From an uncultured Clostridia bacterium (lineage in GTDB: Bacteria > Bacillota > Clostridia > Christensenellales > Borkfalkiaceae), in contig CAMAJQ010000051.1 in assembly GCA_945835865.1 (NCBI GenBank), positions 1-6,185 of the forward strand: a stretch of DNA of 6,185 nt. The letters are read 5' to 3'. The notes under the pieces are model-generated. The model did not search any database and had not been told where the DNA came from. It saw only the letters and a program-made list of their open reading frames with translations. A program made the translations under genes and the position numbers. Of this stretch, positions 1 through 6,185 are shown in pieces (the first letter of the stretch is position 1; every line of letters begins with the position of its first letter).

Positions 1-469
1 ACCTCACGCCGCCCTCTTCGCATCTGACGGAATAAATCCGATCTCTCACGTTTTTCGTCCGCCCGTTTTTATCCTCGATGAAGATTTCCCCGTTCGACAG
101 AAACGCTTCCTCGTCGAACTTCGGGACGCCTTCGATAAAATAGCGGGCTTTGACGAGATCGCTCGCCACGCCTACCTTCTTCGGGGTGAAGTACGCGCCC
201 GTACAACGGATCCCCCTCGGGGCGAACGCGTTGAATTTCCCGGCGAAACCTTCCGCCCCCTCCTCCGTCTCTACGAGGCAGTATTCCGAAAGACTCTTCA
301 TTCCGACGCCGATCGGCGCGGAGAGATAGACGAGCATATGCGGATGATACCCGCCCGACATGGCGACGGAAATCCCCGCCCGTTTGAAAGTCTTGCCGAG
401 ATGCCTCAGCATATCGAGGTGGGAAATGAATTCCGCACCGTCCGTTTTGGTATATCTCATCAGGATCAT
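1..469 (-). CDS. DUF2344 / TIGR03936 radical SAM-associated protein (3' end outside window)
   Basis: Reading leftward from an ATG at 469-467, 156 codons stay open to the window edge, so the C-terminus is missing; the family is usually a little over 200 residues. The N-terminus carries the family hallmarks: FISHLD (residues 14-19), then a KRAGI stretch, SGGYHPH (38-44) and an APIGVGMKSLSEY segment (51-63). The start is well supported: the ATG overlaps the stop of the radical SAM gene as ATGA, and AGGTG lies about 8 nt upstream, which suggests translational coupling. In many bacteria this domain is fused to the C-terminus of the TIGR03960 radical SAM protein; here the two are separate adjacent genes. 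No reaction is established for the family. It is presumed to work with the radical SAM partner in the cytoplasm, perhaps on RNA or a ribosome-related substrate, judging only from the usual neighbourhood (RNase G, L21, L27). No signal peptide or membrane segment is visible. Confidence 0.88.
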   Translation of the reverse strand, partial: MILMRYTKTDGAEFISHLDMLRHLGKTFKRAGISVAMSGGYHPHMLVYLSAPIGVGMKSLSEYCLVETEEGAEGFAGKFNAFAPRGIRCTGAYFTPKKVGVASDLVKARYFIEGVPKFDEEAFLSNGEIFIEDKNGRTKNVRDRIYSVRCEEGGVR

Positions 470-2271
470 ACGTCGCACCTGAACACTTTCTGTATTCCGC
501 ACGCCTTGCAGCCCGACTTGCATCCGCCGGACACCTTGCCCTCGTACGCCCTGTGCCTTTCCCGCAGGAGAAAGGATTTGTCCACGAACACGTCGATGAA
601 ATCCCACGGGAGAATTTCATCCTCCCCCCATTCGCGCGTATAAAAACTTTTATCCACCCCGCACTCGTCGAACGCCCTGTTCCACAGATCCGGGCGGAAA
701 CGTTCCGTCCAGCCGTCGAAATAACAGCCGAGACGGTACGCCTTTTCCAGAACTTTTCCGATACGCCTGTCTCCGCGCGCCAGAACGGCTTCAATTTCCG
801 AAAGCGAATGGTCGTTCCAACTGACGTTTACGCTGCGGTAAAAGAGTTTTTCTTTCAGCAACCCCACTTTCCGACGGACTTCGTTTTCCCCGATCTGTCC
901 TTCCCACTGGAAAGGAGTGAACGGCTTGGGAATGAAAGTGGAAACGCTGACTCCTACCCGAAGCCCCCTCGCCCGCTGCGGATTTGCGGCGTAGATCTCG
1001 CGGATGCGTTCCACGATCCGGCAGATCCCCATGATATCGTCGTCCGTCTCGGTGGGAAGCCCCATCATAAAATAGAGTTTGATATTGGTATAACCGCGGT
1101 CGAACGCCATGTTGAGCCCACGCTCCACGTCGTCCTCGGTGATGTCTTTGTTGATGACGTCTCTCAGCCTCTGCGTTCCCGCTTCGGGCGCGAAGGTGAG
1201 AGAACTCTTTCTCGTCTCCTGCACGAATTCCCCGTCGAAACTGTCCAGGCGCAGAGAGGGCAGAGAGAGATCGGTCCCCGCAGGCAACGCCTCCGTCAAG
1301 GCGGGGATCAGTTCTTTCAGCCAGGGATAATCCCCCGTGGAAAGACTGTTCAGCCCGAGTTCGTCGAAACCCGTGTTGCGGACGAGCGAGACGGCTTGTC
1401 TGACGAGAGTTTCCGGTTTTCTCGGCCGCACGGGGCGGTAGATGAAGCCCGCCTGACAGAACCTGCACCCGCGATAACACCCGCGCATCACCTCGATCAC
1501 CGCGCGATCGAAGACCGCTTCGCAATTCGGGACCATCATCCTTTCGGGAAAAGCAGCCCCGTCGAGATCCGCACAGAGGGCCTTCCGAATGGGTTCCCGC
1601 AAAGAAAAACCGTCTATAAGCCCGTCTTCACGATATTTTACTTCCATAAATTCAGGGACGTAAACGCCCTGGATCTTCGCCGCTTCCTTCAGAAATCCGT
1701 CGCGATCGCTTATTTTCAAGCGAAGTTCCGCAAGTTCTCGCATGCTGTCCTCGCCGTCGCCGATCACGAACAGATCGAAAAAGTCGGCAAGGGGCTCGGG
1801 ATTGACCGCACACGGTCCGCCCGCCTGCAGAAGGGGATAATTCCCTCCCGCACGGTCCTCCCGACGGAGGGGGATCCCCGCGAGATCGAGCATATACAGA
1901 ATGGTGGTATAACTCATCTCGTACTGAAGGGTAAAGCCGAGCATATCGAATTCGGCGAGAGGCATACGCATTCCGAGAGAAAAAAGGGGCAGCCCGTTTT
2001 CTCTCAGTTCTTTGCCGAAATCGACCCACGGAGCGAAGCAACGGTCGCAAACGGCACCGTCCACGCGGTTGATCACCTCGGAGACGATACGGATGCTGAG
2101 ATTGCTCATCGCCACTTCGTATACGTCGGGAAAACAGATACAGTAATTGAACCTGCTTTTTTTTAATTGTCTTTCGCCGTACTCGCCGCCGATATACCTC
2201 GACGGTTTTTCCACGCGCTTGAGAATTTGCGATGGGATTTTCAAAACGGACTTCCGATGCGGACGGATCAC
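466..2271 (-). CDS. TIGR03960-family radical SAM protein with N-terminal B12-binding-like domain
   Basis: This 601-residue protein has the full layout of the TIGR03960 family. The N-terminus has KPSRYIGGEYG (22-32), followed by a B12-binding-like Rossmann region (about 40-200) with FPDVYEVAMSNL, LGFTLQYEMSY, LQAGGPCAVNPEPLA and FVIGDGED. The radical SAM core follows, with the 4Fe-4S motif C265-x3-C269-x2-C272 (RGCYRGCRFCQAG), SLSTGDYP (309-316), LPSLRLDSF (337-345) and FAPEAGTQRLR (360-370). The C-terminus has a second cysteine group, C584-x3-C588-x2-C591, plus C599. The substrate is unknown. Start: GTG at 2271, with an in-frame TAG 39 nt upstream, but no good Shine-Dalgarno sequence. A TTG at 2244, with GGAAG 6 nt before it, is a credible alternative start and would remove nine residues outside the conserved region. 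A promoter at 2302-2330 sits just upstream, and the gene overlaps its DUF2344 partner by 4 nt. The canonical cobalamin motif DxHxxG is not seen, so B12 binding is uncertain. Confidence 0.95.
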   Translation of the reverse strand: MIRPHRKSVLKIPSQILKRVEKPSRYIGGEYGERQLKKSRFNYCICFPDVYEVAMSNLSIRIVSEVINRVDGAVCDRCFAPWVDFGKELRENGLPLFSLGMRMPLAEFDMLGFTLQYEMSYTTILYMLDLAGIPLRREDRAGGNYPLLQAGGPCAVNPEPLADFFDLFVIGDGEDSMRELAELRLKISDRDGFLKEAAKIQGVYVPEFMEVKYREDGLIDGFSLREPIRKALCADLDGAAFPERMMVPNCEAVFDRAVIEVMRGCYRGCRFCQAGFIYRPVRPRKPETLVRQAVSLVRNTGFDELGLNSLSTGDYPWLKELIPALTEALPAGTDLSLPSLRLDSFDGEFVQETRKSSLTFAPEAGTQRLRDVINKDITEDDVERGLNMAFDRGYTNIKLYFMMGLPTETDDDIMGICRIVERIREIYAANPQRARGLRVGVSVSTFIPKPFTPFQWEGQIGENEVRRKVGLLKEKLFYRSVNVSWNDHSLSEIEAVLARGDRRIGKVLEKAYRLGCYFDGWTERFRPDLWNRAFDECGVDKSFYTREWGEDEILPWDFIDVFVDKSFLLRERHRAYEGKVSGGCKSGCKACGIQKVFRCDV

Positions 2272-2301
2272 GCCCCGCCCGCCGTTATATTTTTCTTCCT
2301 C

Positions 2302-2330
2302 ATTCTATCATATTTTTGCAAATAAAGCAA
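2302..2330 (-). promoter_or_regulatory. Sigma-70-like promoter for the radical SAM / DUF2344 operon
   Basis: Read on the minus strand, a -35-like TTGCTT (2330-2325) is separated by exactly 17 nt from a -10-like TAGAAT (2307-2302, five of six matches to TATAAT). The spacer is AT-rich within a GC-rich region. The transcript would start near 2295, giving a 5' leader of about 24 nt before the GTG at 2271. The site lies downstream of the mannosidase terminator, which fits an independent transcription unit. It is predicted from the sequence alone. Confidence 0.6.
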
Positions 2331-2486
2331 ACTTTTCCGCCCGTCTTTTCAAATTAAAGGAAATATCCCCCGCGCTTAAGAGCGATCTTTCTCCGACGTC
2401 CGCCTTTCTGCCCGACTGGCCCGATCTCCGATCGCCGCTTTCCGGGAAAAGATTTTTCTGATTTTCGGACGCGGACGACACCCGCA
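2331..2486. other. Intergenic spacer without recognisable feature
   Basis: This lies between the mannosidase terminator and the radical SAM promoter. I see no gene, RNA fold with a U-tract, repeat or clear operator. The minus-strand open frame covering 2376-2609 runs through the terminator stem and has a low-complexity Arg/Ser/Lys composition, so it is not credible as a protein. A GATCGG direct repeat near 2429-2440 and an imperfect CTTT...AAAG inverted repeat near 2440-2455 are too weak to call. Confidence 0.6.
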
Positions 2487-2522
2487 TAAAAAGGAGCGAG
2501 TCCGTACCGTACGGACTCGCTC
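2487..2522 (-). terminator. Intrinsic terminator after the alpha-mannosidase gene
   Basis: On the minus strand, GAGCGAGTCCGTAC and GTACGGACTCGCTC form a perfect 14-nt inverted repeat around a single G (2522-2494). In practice this gives a GC-rich stem of ten or more base pairs with a short loop. It is followed at once by C and a run of five T (2492-2488), the classic rho-independent layout. It lies about 83 nt after the mannosidase stop codon. The plus-strand side has no U-tract directly after the stem, so termination is expected in the minus direction only. Confidence 0.92.
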
Positions 2523-2605
2523 ACACATTTGATTGATTTTTTTCCGCTCTTCGGATTTTCTGCCTTCCGAAGCGATTGGTTCTCCGGAACGCCTTTGCGT
2601 CGGAA

Positions 2606-5257
2606 TCACTTTCCGAAGCGGAAGGTGACGATCTGCATGGGTTTGAGACTGACCGAAGCGCGGTCTTCATACGTTTCGAAGATCTCTTCTTCGTCGAGTC
2701 GGATCCTCTCGATTTTCCCTGTCGCCTCGAGGGTACATTTCCCTTCCTTTTCCGAGAAATTGACGGCGCGCAACACGACGCCTCCCTTTTCGGACGAACG
2801 GAGAGAAGTGACGACGGTCCCTTCCCCGCGGAAAAGGAATTTTTCCCCTTCTTTCACCGTCTTTCCCGCGAAGGGATCGGGGGAGAAGTAATATTTAGCG
2901 AGTTTCGCCGACTGAACGGCAAATCTCCCGCGGGAATACATGGCGGGATCGTAACTGTCCGCTCTGACGAGCAACCCGTTGCGGAAAAGTTTCGCAAGGC
3001 GGAAACATTCGTCCGCCGTCTTTTTTCCGAGAGACAGCCCGACCCTGCCCTCCAGCTTTCTCAGACATTGATTGCCGGGGACCGCCCACTGCTTTCCACC
3101 GACGGGGATCCCTTCCGCCGTCTTGTTGATATGTCCCGTGGCGCGGACGAGGGTCAGAGCCATGCCGTCGTCCGTTTTCAGCACCTCGTGCTGTCCTTCC
3201 GTATAGAGAGCGACGGCTTCGTCTCCGTATTCCGCATACGCAAAAGTGGAATTGCACGCCGAACGGTCGGAAGTGTTCGCGCCGTTTTCCTCTTTTCCGA
3301 TTGCGGAAAAACCGAAGGGTTCATCGGTGACGACGGAATCCCCCCCGACGCCGAAGGAAAAGCGCAGGCGCGTTTTATGGTCTTTGCATACGTTGTCGAG
3401 AGAATACCGGACGGCAACCGCCCCGTCGTTTTTCAGCGTAAGAACGACTTCCGCCCTCATCGTCCTGCCGATCCCCGAACGGCGTTCGGTCGCGACGACG
3501 TATTCTTCCGGATATTCGTATTCGAAATTCAAGACCGCACTCTTTTCAAAGACGCCCGAAGTTTCCGTCCGTACCGACGAGGGAAGAACGATCCTCAGTT
3601 TTTCGTCGGGAAGAGGACGGAATATATAAGAATCTCCCCGGTCGGTCTCCTCGGTCAGATAAACGGGGTCCGCATATTCTCTTCCCGTCCGTTTATCCGT
3701 CAGGATCAACGATCCGCCACGGGTAAAAATACGGTAATAATCGTCTTCCACACCCGTATATTTGCTTTTTGCCGCCACGGCGGGAGCGTTGGTCTTCACC
3801 CCGAATACCACGTGGGAAAAGGGCGGGATCTCTCCGGTGCGGAAACGGAAAGTGTACAGGGTGCAGTCGATGACCCCGGGCAGATTCAGGGGAGAAAACG
3901 CGTCGAGAAAAACGCGTTCCATGCCGACCGTCTCGTAGGGGATCTCTTCTCCGCTTTGCCCCGTCAGGGAGAATCCGCGGATCCTGCTGTCCTCGGGGAC
4001 GTAGAGACAAGCGGTCACCGTCTGATCCGCAACCGTCTCCGTCGGATTGAAAACGGCGACGAAATAATCTTTTTTCTCCTTCCCCTCTCTCGGAACGTGA
4101 GCGGTCAGAAGAGTCATCCCGCGGGAGAGAAGTTCCCCTCCCATCTCGTTGATACGGCGGAAATTGTCCTCCATGTGAAGGTGGACCTCGTCCCGCGAAC
4201 ATCCGCAGATGCTGTCGTGCGGGTGATTCTTCATCAGTTGTTTCCACAAATAGGCGAGCTCTTCCTTCGGACACGCCCCTTCAAGCCCGTCCGCTTCGAG
4301 ACAGGCGTACAGCGGTTCGATCTGATTGAGCAGGAGATCCTCCGCCCGCACGTTCTCCCTTTTGAGATAAATACGGGAGGACCGGCAGCCCTTGAGCATC
4401 TCTTCGTCCACGCCTTTGTCGATCGCTCCTTCGTAGACGAGGGGTTTCTCCGGACAGGCGGAAAGATATTCCCGGACGCGGGACACGTATTCGTCGAGAG
4501 AGGTCTGACGGATATCTCTGCCCTCCCTGCGAAGCGCGGCGACGATATCGGTGACGTCTTCCTGAGGCTCCAGATGATCGACGCCGTTCATCAGAAGGAT
4601 ATACGGCGTCACGTTAAACCCCTCGAAATTCTTCTCGTTGATATCGAGCAGAAGATTGGCAAGCCCGCTCTCTTCGGGAATATGCTGCGCGTTGTTATAC
4701 CAATGCTTGAGACAGACCGCCACGACCCGACTGCCGTCCTTTGCCTGCCAGACGAATTCGGAAGGCATCGGTTTCTCGCGAAATCCACCCTTTCCGTCCC
4801 GTTCGATCCAATGCCAGCCTCTGCCGAAAATAAAATTATCGATCCCGAAGCCGTTAAGGATCTGCGGAAGCTGTCCGGGATTTCCGAACTGATCGGGCGC
4901 GTAACCCACCTTCGAGCAAGCCCCGAAGGAAAGCGCCGTTTTTCTGCCGAGCATGAGGTTCCGTACGGTCGATTCCCCGTTCGTGTAATAGAAATCGTTC
5001 TGAAGATACCAGGGACCTACGATCACGTTGCCCGAAGCGACGTATTTTTTCAGAAGATCCGCGTTCTGCGGCTTGATTTCAAGATAATCCTCCAGAACGA
5101 TGGTCTGCGCGTCGAGATGAAAAACGTAGTCCGGGCGCTTCTCTAAAATTCCGAGAAGATGATCGATCAGATCGACGAGTTTCAAGCGGAACGCCTCGAA
5201 AGGCATATACCATTCCCTGTCCCAATGGGTGTGCGAAATAACGAAAAATGTCTTCAT
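2606..5257 (-). CDS. Glycoside hydrolase family 38 alpha-mannosidase
   Basis: This retaining, metal-dependent alpha-mannosidase is 883 residues long from the ATG at 5257, the usual length of bacterial GH38 enzymes. The catalytic domain begins right at the N-terminus: HTHWDREWY (9-17) supplies metal ligands H11 and D13. PDQFGNPGQLPQIL (121-134) holds D122, the expected nucleophile and metal ligand, and MNGVDH (223-228) is also conserved. The middle domain has SRIYLKREN (294-302), and NHPHDSICG (344-352) supplies the remaining metal histidine, H347. Beta-rich C-terminal domains run from about 390 to the end, closing with SLKPMQIVTFRF. There is no signal peptide, so it probably acts in the cytoplasm on imported mannosides. 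A TTG at 5335 would add 26 residues, but family similarity starts only just after the internal ATG, so that start is preferred even though no Shine-Dalgarno sequence precedes it. A strong terminator follows. The exact substrate (mannosylglycerate, N-glycan fragments or other) cannot be told from the sequence. Confidence 0.95.
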   Translation of the reverse strand: MKTFFVISHTHWDREWYMPFEAFRLKLVDLIDHLLGILEKRPDYVFHLDAQTIVLEDYLEIKPQNADLLKKYVASGNVIVGPWYLQNDFYYTNGESTVRNLMLGRKTALSFGACSKVGYAPDQFGNPGQLPQILNGFGIDNFIFGRGWHWIERDGKGGFREKPMPSEFVWQAKDGSRVVAVCLKHWYNNAQHIPEESGLANLLLDINEKNFEGFNVTPYILLMNGVDHLEPQEDVTDIVAALRREGRDIRQTSLDEYVSRVREYLSACPEKPLVYEGAIDKGVDEEMLKGCRSSRIYLKRENVRAEDLLLNQIEPLYACLEADGLEGACPKEELAYLWKQLMKNHPHDSICGCSRDEVHLHMEDNFRRINEMGGELLSRGMTLLTAHVPREGKEKKDYFVAVFNPTETVADQTVTACLYVPEDSRIRGFSLTGQSGEEIPYETVGMERVFLDAFSPLNLPGVIDCTLYTFRFRTGEIPPFSHVVFGVKTNAPAVAAKSKYTGVEDDYYRIFTRGGSLILTDKRTGREYADPVYLTEETDRGDSYIFRPLPDEKLRIVLPSSVRTETSGVFEKSAVLNFEYEYPEEYVVATERRSGIGRTMRAEVVLTLKNDGAVAVRYSLDNVCKDHKTRLRFSFGVGGDSVVTDEPFGFSAIGKEENGANTSDRSACNSTFAYAEYGDEAVALYTEGQHEVLKTDDGMALTLVRATGHINKTAEGIPVGGKQWAVPGNQCLRKLEGRVGLSLGKKTADECFRLAKLFRNGLLVRADSYDPAMYSRGRFAVQSAKLAKYYFSPDPFAGKTVKEGEKFLFRGEGTVVTSLRSSEKGGVVLRAVNFSEKEGKCTLEATGKIERIRLDEEEIFETYEDRASVSLKPMQIVTFRFGK

Positions 5258-5297
5258 AAATCTGTGTGAATCGGATAAGTCTGATAAACGTCGGAGA

Positions 5298-5326
5298 GGA
5301 GAAATGCCGCGAAAAACGGCGTCTCC
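5298..5326 (-). promoter_or_regulatory. Possible leader hairpin that masks a Shine-Dalgarno-like sequence
   Basis: On the minus strand, GGAGA (5326-5322) can pair with TCTCC (5302-5298), and inside it GCCG (5320-5317) can pair with CGGC (5309-5306) around a TTTTTCG loop. The 5' arm belongs to GGAAGGAGA (5330-5322), a strong Shine-Dalgarno-like sequence that has no start codon at a useful distance. The mannosidase ATG lies about 65 nt further on. Between hairpin and ATG, the near-repeat TTATCAGAC / TTATCCGAT (5287-5270) occurs twice with a 9-nt period. A regulatory role is inference. Confidence 0.3.
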
Positions 5327-5338
5327 TTCCGACAAGGT

Positions 5339-5371
5339 TTTTGCCCGACCGTCTGACGGGGTCGGGCAAAA
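5339..5371 (-). promoter_or_regulatory. Perfect 12-bp hairpin between surface-protein gene and mannosidase
   Basis: TTTTGCCCGACC and GGTCGGGCAAAA form a perfect 12-bp inverted repeat around a 9-nt loop. It starts 21 nt after the stop codon of the upstream surface-protein gene, where a terminator would be expected. However, the stem is followed by A residues on both strands instead of U, because the T run is the 5' arm of the stem. It is therefore not a standard intrinsic terminator on either strand. It may be an mRNA 3'-end stabiliser, a weak or factor-dependent terminator, or a processing site in a transcript that continues into the mannosidase. Confidence 0.6.
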
Positions 5372-5392
5372 CGTTCGTATGCCGGACGGGAT

Positions 5393-6185
5393 TTATTCGG
5401 CGAATTTTCTCCTCAGCATCACGGCTGCCGCCGCAATCGTGCAGAGGAAGAACGTGCCTGCAGCCTCGGCGGAACCCGAACAGCCGTCGGAAGTCGAAGG
5501 TTCCTTTTCGGTCGCGACGAACCCTTTCGCTTCACCGTCGATATCGAAATCAAGGTACAATCCGTTCGAGGGCTGCTTGGAGTTGGGTCCTTTGAATTCG
5601 CCGACGCCGTCGATCTCTTTTTCCCATTCGGGAGCGGTAAAGAGGGCTTCGTTGCCGACGTAGCCGATGGTCACCCTGTCGATCTTCAGCGTGCTTTCCG
5701 AAATGTTATTGACGTAAATACGGAAGCGGCAGAGGCGGTCGAAATCGGGCATTCCTCCCGTGACGGAAGCGTCCGAACCCTTCAGAACGACCCAGTTCCA
5801 TCCCTGAGAAAGATTCTGGGCGATCGGGTTGAAATCCCAGTTGATCTCGTTCACGTCGTAGGAGTTGTCCGAAGAGATCTCCACCTGCGAATTGACGCCT
5901 TCGGCGTTGTAATATTCGGGATTTTCGATCCACACCCAGAAGGCAAGAACGAAGGTTTCCTTGGTGAGATCGGTCTTTTCGATTTCCAGATCGGTCGCGT
6001 TGAGAGCGTAACCGTTACCGGAAGTGCAAACGGAACCGTTTCCGTAACGGAAATCACCCTTATCGACGACGTTTCCGATGAAAGTCGTACCGCCGACTTC
6101 GTTGCAGTCGATGATGACCTTTTCCGTCACGTAATCGCGCTCGATCGATTCGTCGGCGGGCTCGGCGTGGTTTTCTTCCAGCGCC
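5393..6185 (-). CDS. C-terminal part of a surface protein with carbohydrate-binding-like module and Cys-containing sorting-like tail (5' end outside window)
   Basis: The frame is open from the right edge to the stop at 5395-5393, giving 263 residues. A GTG at 6130 could be read as a start, but the 18 upstream codons are open and coding-like (ending in ESIERDY), no Shine-Dalgarno sequence precedes the GTG, and a surface protein should have a signal peptide. The gene therefore most likely begins outside the window. Residues about 77-175 read as a beta-sandwich module: LAFWVWIENPEYYN, QVEISS, NEINWDF, GWNWVVLKGSD, FRIYVNN and LKIDRVTIGYV. This resembles ConA-like or CBM-like modules of gut Clostridia surface proteins. 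A Ser/Thr/Glu-rich linker then leads to DGCSGS (C235), a hydrophobic helix (about 239-257) and RRKFAE. This tail looks like a membrane-anchoring or sorting signal. There is no LPXTG motif. The upstream domains, and so the main function, are unknown. Next downstream is the GH38 mannosidase, 135 nt away, which hints at glycan use. Confidence 0.85.
   Translation of the reverse strand, partial: ALEENHAEPADESIERDYVTEKVIIDCNEVGGTTFIGNVVDKGDFRYGNGSVCTSGNGYALNATDLEIEKTDLTKETFVLAFWVWIENPEYYNAEGVNSQVEISSDNSYDVNEINWDFNPIAQNLSQGWNWVVLKGSDASVTGGMPDFDRLCRFRIYVNNISESTLKIDRVTIGYVGNEALFTAPEWEKEIDGVGEFKGPNSKQPSNGLYLDFDIDGEAKGFVATEKEPSTSDGCSGSAEAAGTFFLCTIAAAAVMLRRKFAE

Noticed and set aside
69..794. A 241-codon minus-strand frame overlapping the radical SAM / DUF2344 junction
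   Set aside because: It lies out of frame across two well-supported genes and its translation has the Arg-rich look of a frame-shifted GC-rich coding region.
553..2166. A 537-codon open frame on the plus strand, antisense to the radical SAM gene
   Set aside because: It is a shadow of a gene with complete radical SAM motifs. Its composition is antisense-like, without recognisable domains.
2268..2303. An 11-codon leader peptide upstream of the radical SAM gene
   Set aside because: Its ATG overlaps the -10 element of the only convincing promoter and it has no Shine-Dalgarno sequence. It contains no attenuation-type codon run.
2376..2609. A 77-codon minus-strand frame in the gap after the mannosidase
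   Set aside because: It passes straight through the intrinsic terminator at 2487-2522 and encodes a low-complexity Arg/Ser/Lys-rich peptide with no Shine-Dalgarno support.
2576..5146. An 856-codon open frame on the plus strand, antisense to the mannosidase gene
   Set aside because: The minus-strand frame carries every GH38 motif. The plus-strand translation shows no recognisable motif, is rich in Arg, Phe and His as expected for an antisense shadow, and no ribosome binding site or promoter was seen.
5258..5335. Extended mannosidase start at TTG 5335
   Set aside because: The extra 26 residues have no family similarity, precede the HTHWDREW-containing N-terminus that normally starts the protein, and would be encoded through a predicted hairpin.
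1..6185. CRISPR array, tRNA, rRNA, insertion sequence or prophage signs
   Set aside because: No spaced direct repeats, cloverleaf-like segments, transposase motifs or terminal inverted repeats were seen. The window is filled by ordinary chromosomal-type genes.

Overview
This window comes from a moderately GC-rich bacterium, most likely an anaerobic, gut-type Clostridia member (Bacillota). The split pair of a TIGR03960-type radical SAM protein and its DUF2344/TIGR03936 partner is typical of that group. So are a signal-less GH38 alpha-mannosidase and a surface protein ending in a Cys-containing tail, membrane helix and Arg-rich end. The taxonomic call is inference.

All supported genes lie on the minus strand, so transcription runs from high to low coordinates. 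In that order they are: (1) the C-terminal part of a large surface-type protein with a beta-sandwich, carbohydrate-binding-like module and a C-terminal sorting-like tail (6185 to 5393, 5' end outside the window); (2) a 135-nt gap (5392-5258) with two predicted hairpins; (3) a complete GH38 alpha-mannosidase (5257 to 2606); (4) a 334-nt gap holding a strong intrinsic terminator (2487-2522), a featureless stretch, and a sigma-70-like promoter (2302-2330); (5) the TIGR03960 radical SAM protein (2271 to 466); (6) the DUF2344 partner gene, which overlaps it by 4 nt and runs off the left edge (469 to 1).

Two functional blocks are visible. The right block looks glycan-related: a wall- or membrane-anchored protein that may bind carbohydrate, followed by a cytoplasmic enzyme that removes alpha-mannose from imported oligosaccharides or glycosides. 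The left block is a conserved housekeeping-type pair of unknown reaction. In related Clostridia it commonly precedes ribonuclease G and the L21/L27 ribosomal protein genes, so those genes are expected beyond coordinate 1. The terminator plus promoter between 2302 and 2522 cleanly separates the blocks.

No mobile element, CRISPR array, tRNA or rRNA was seen. Nothing amounts to a clearly new system. The points most worth a second look are the uncharacterised radical SAM/DUF2344 pair with its C-terminal Cys cluster, the Cys-containing sorting-like tail, and the structured, Shine-Dalgarno-poor leader of the mannosidase.
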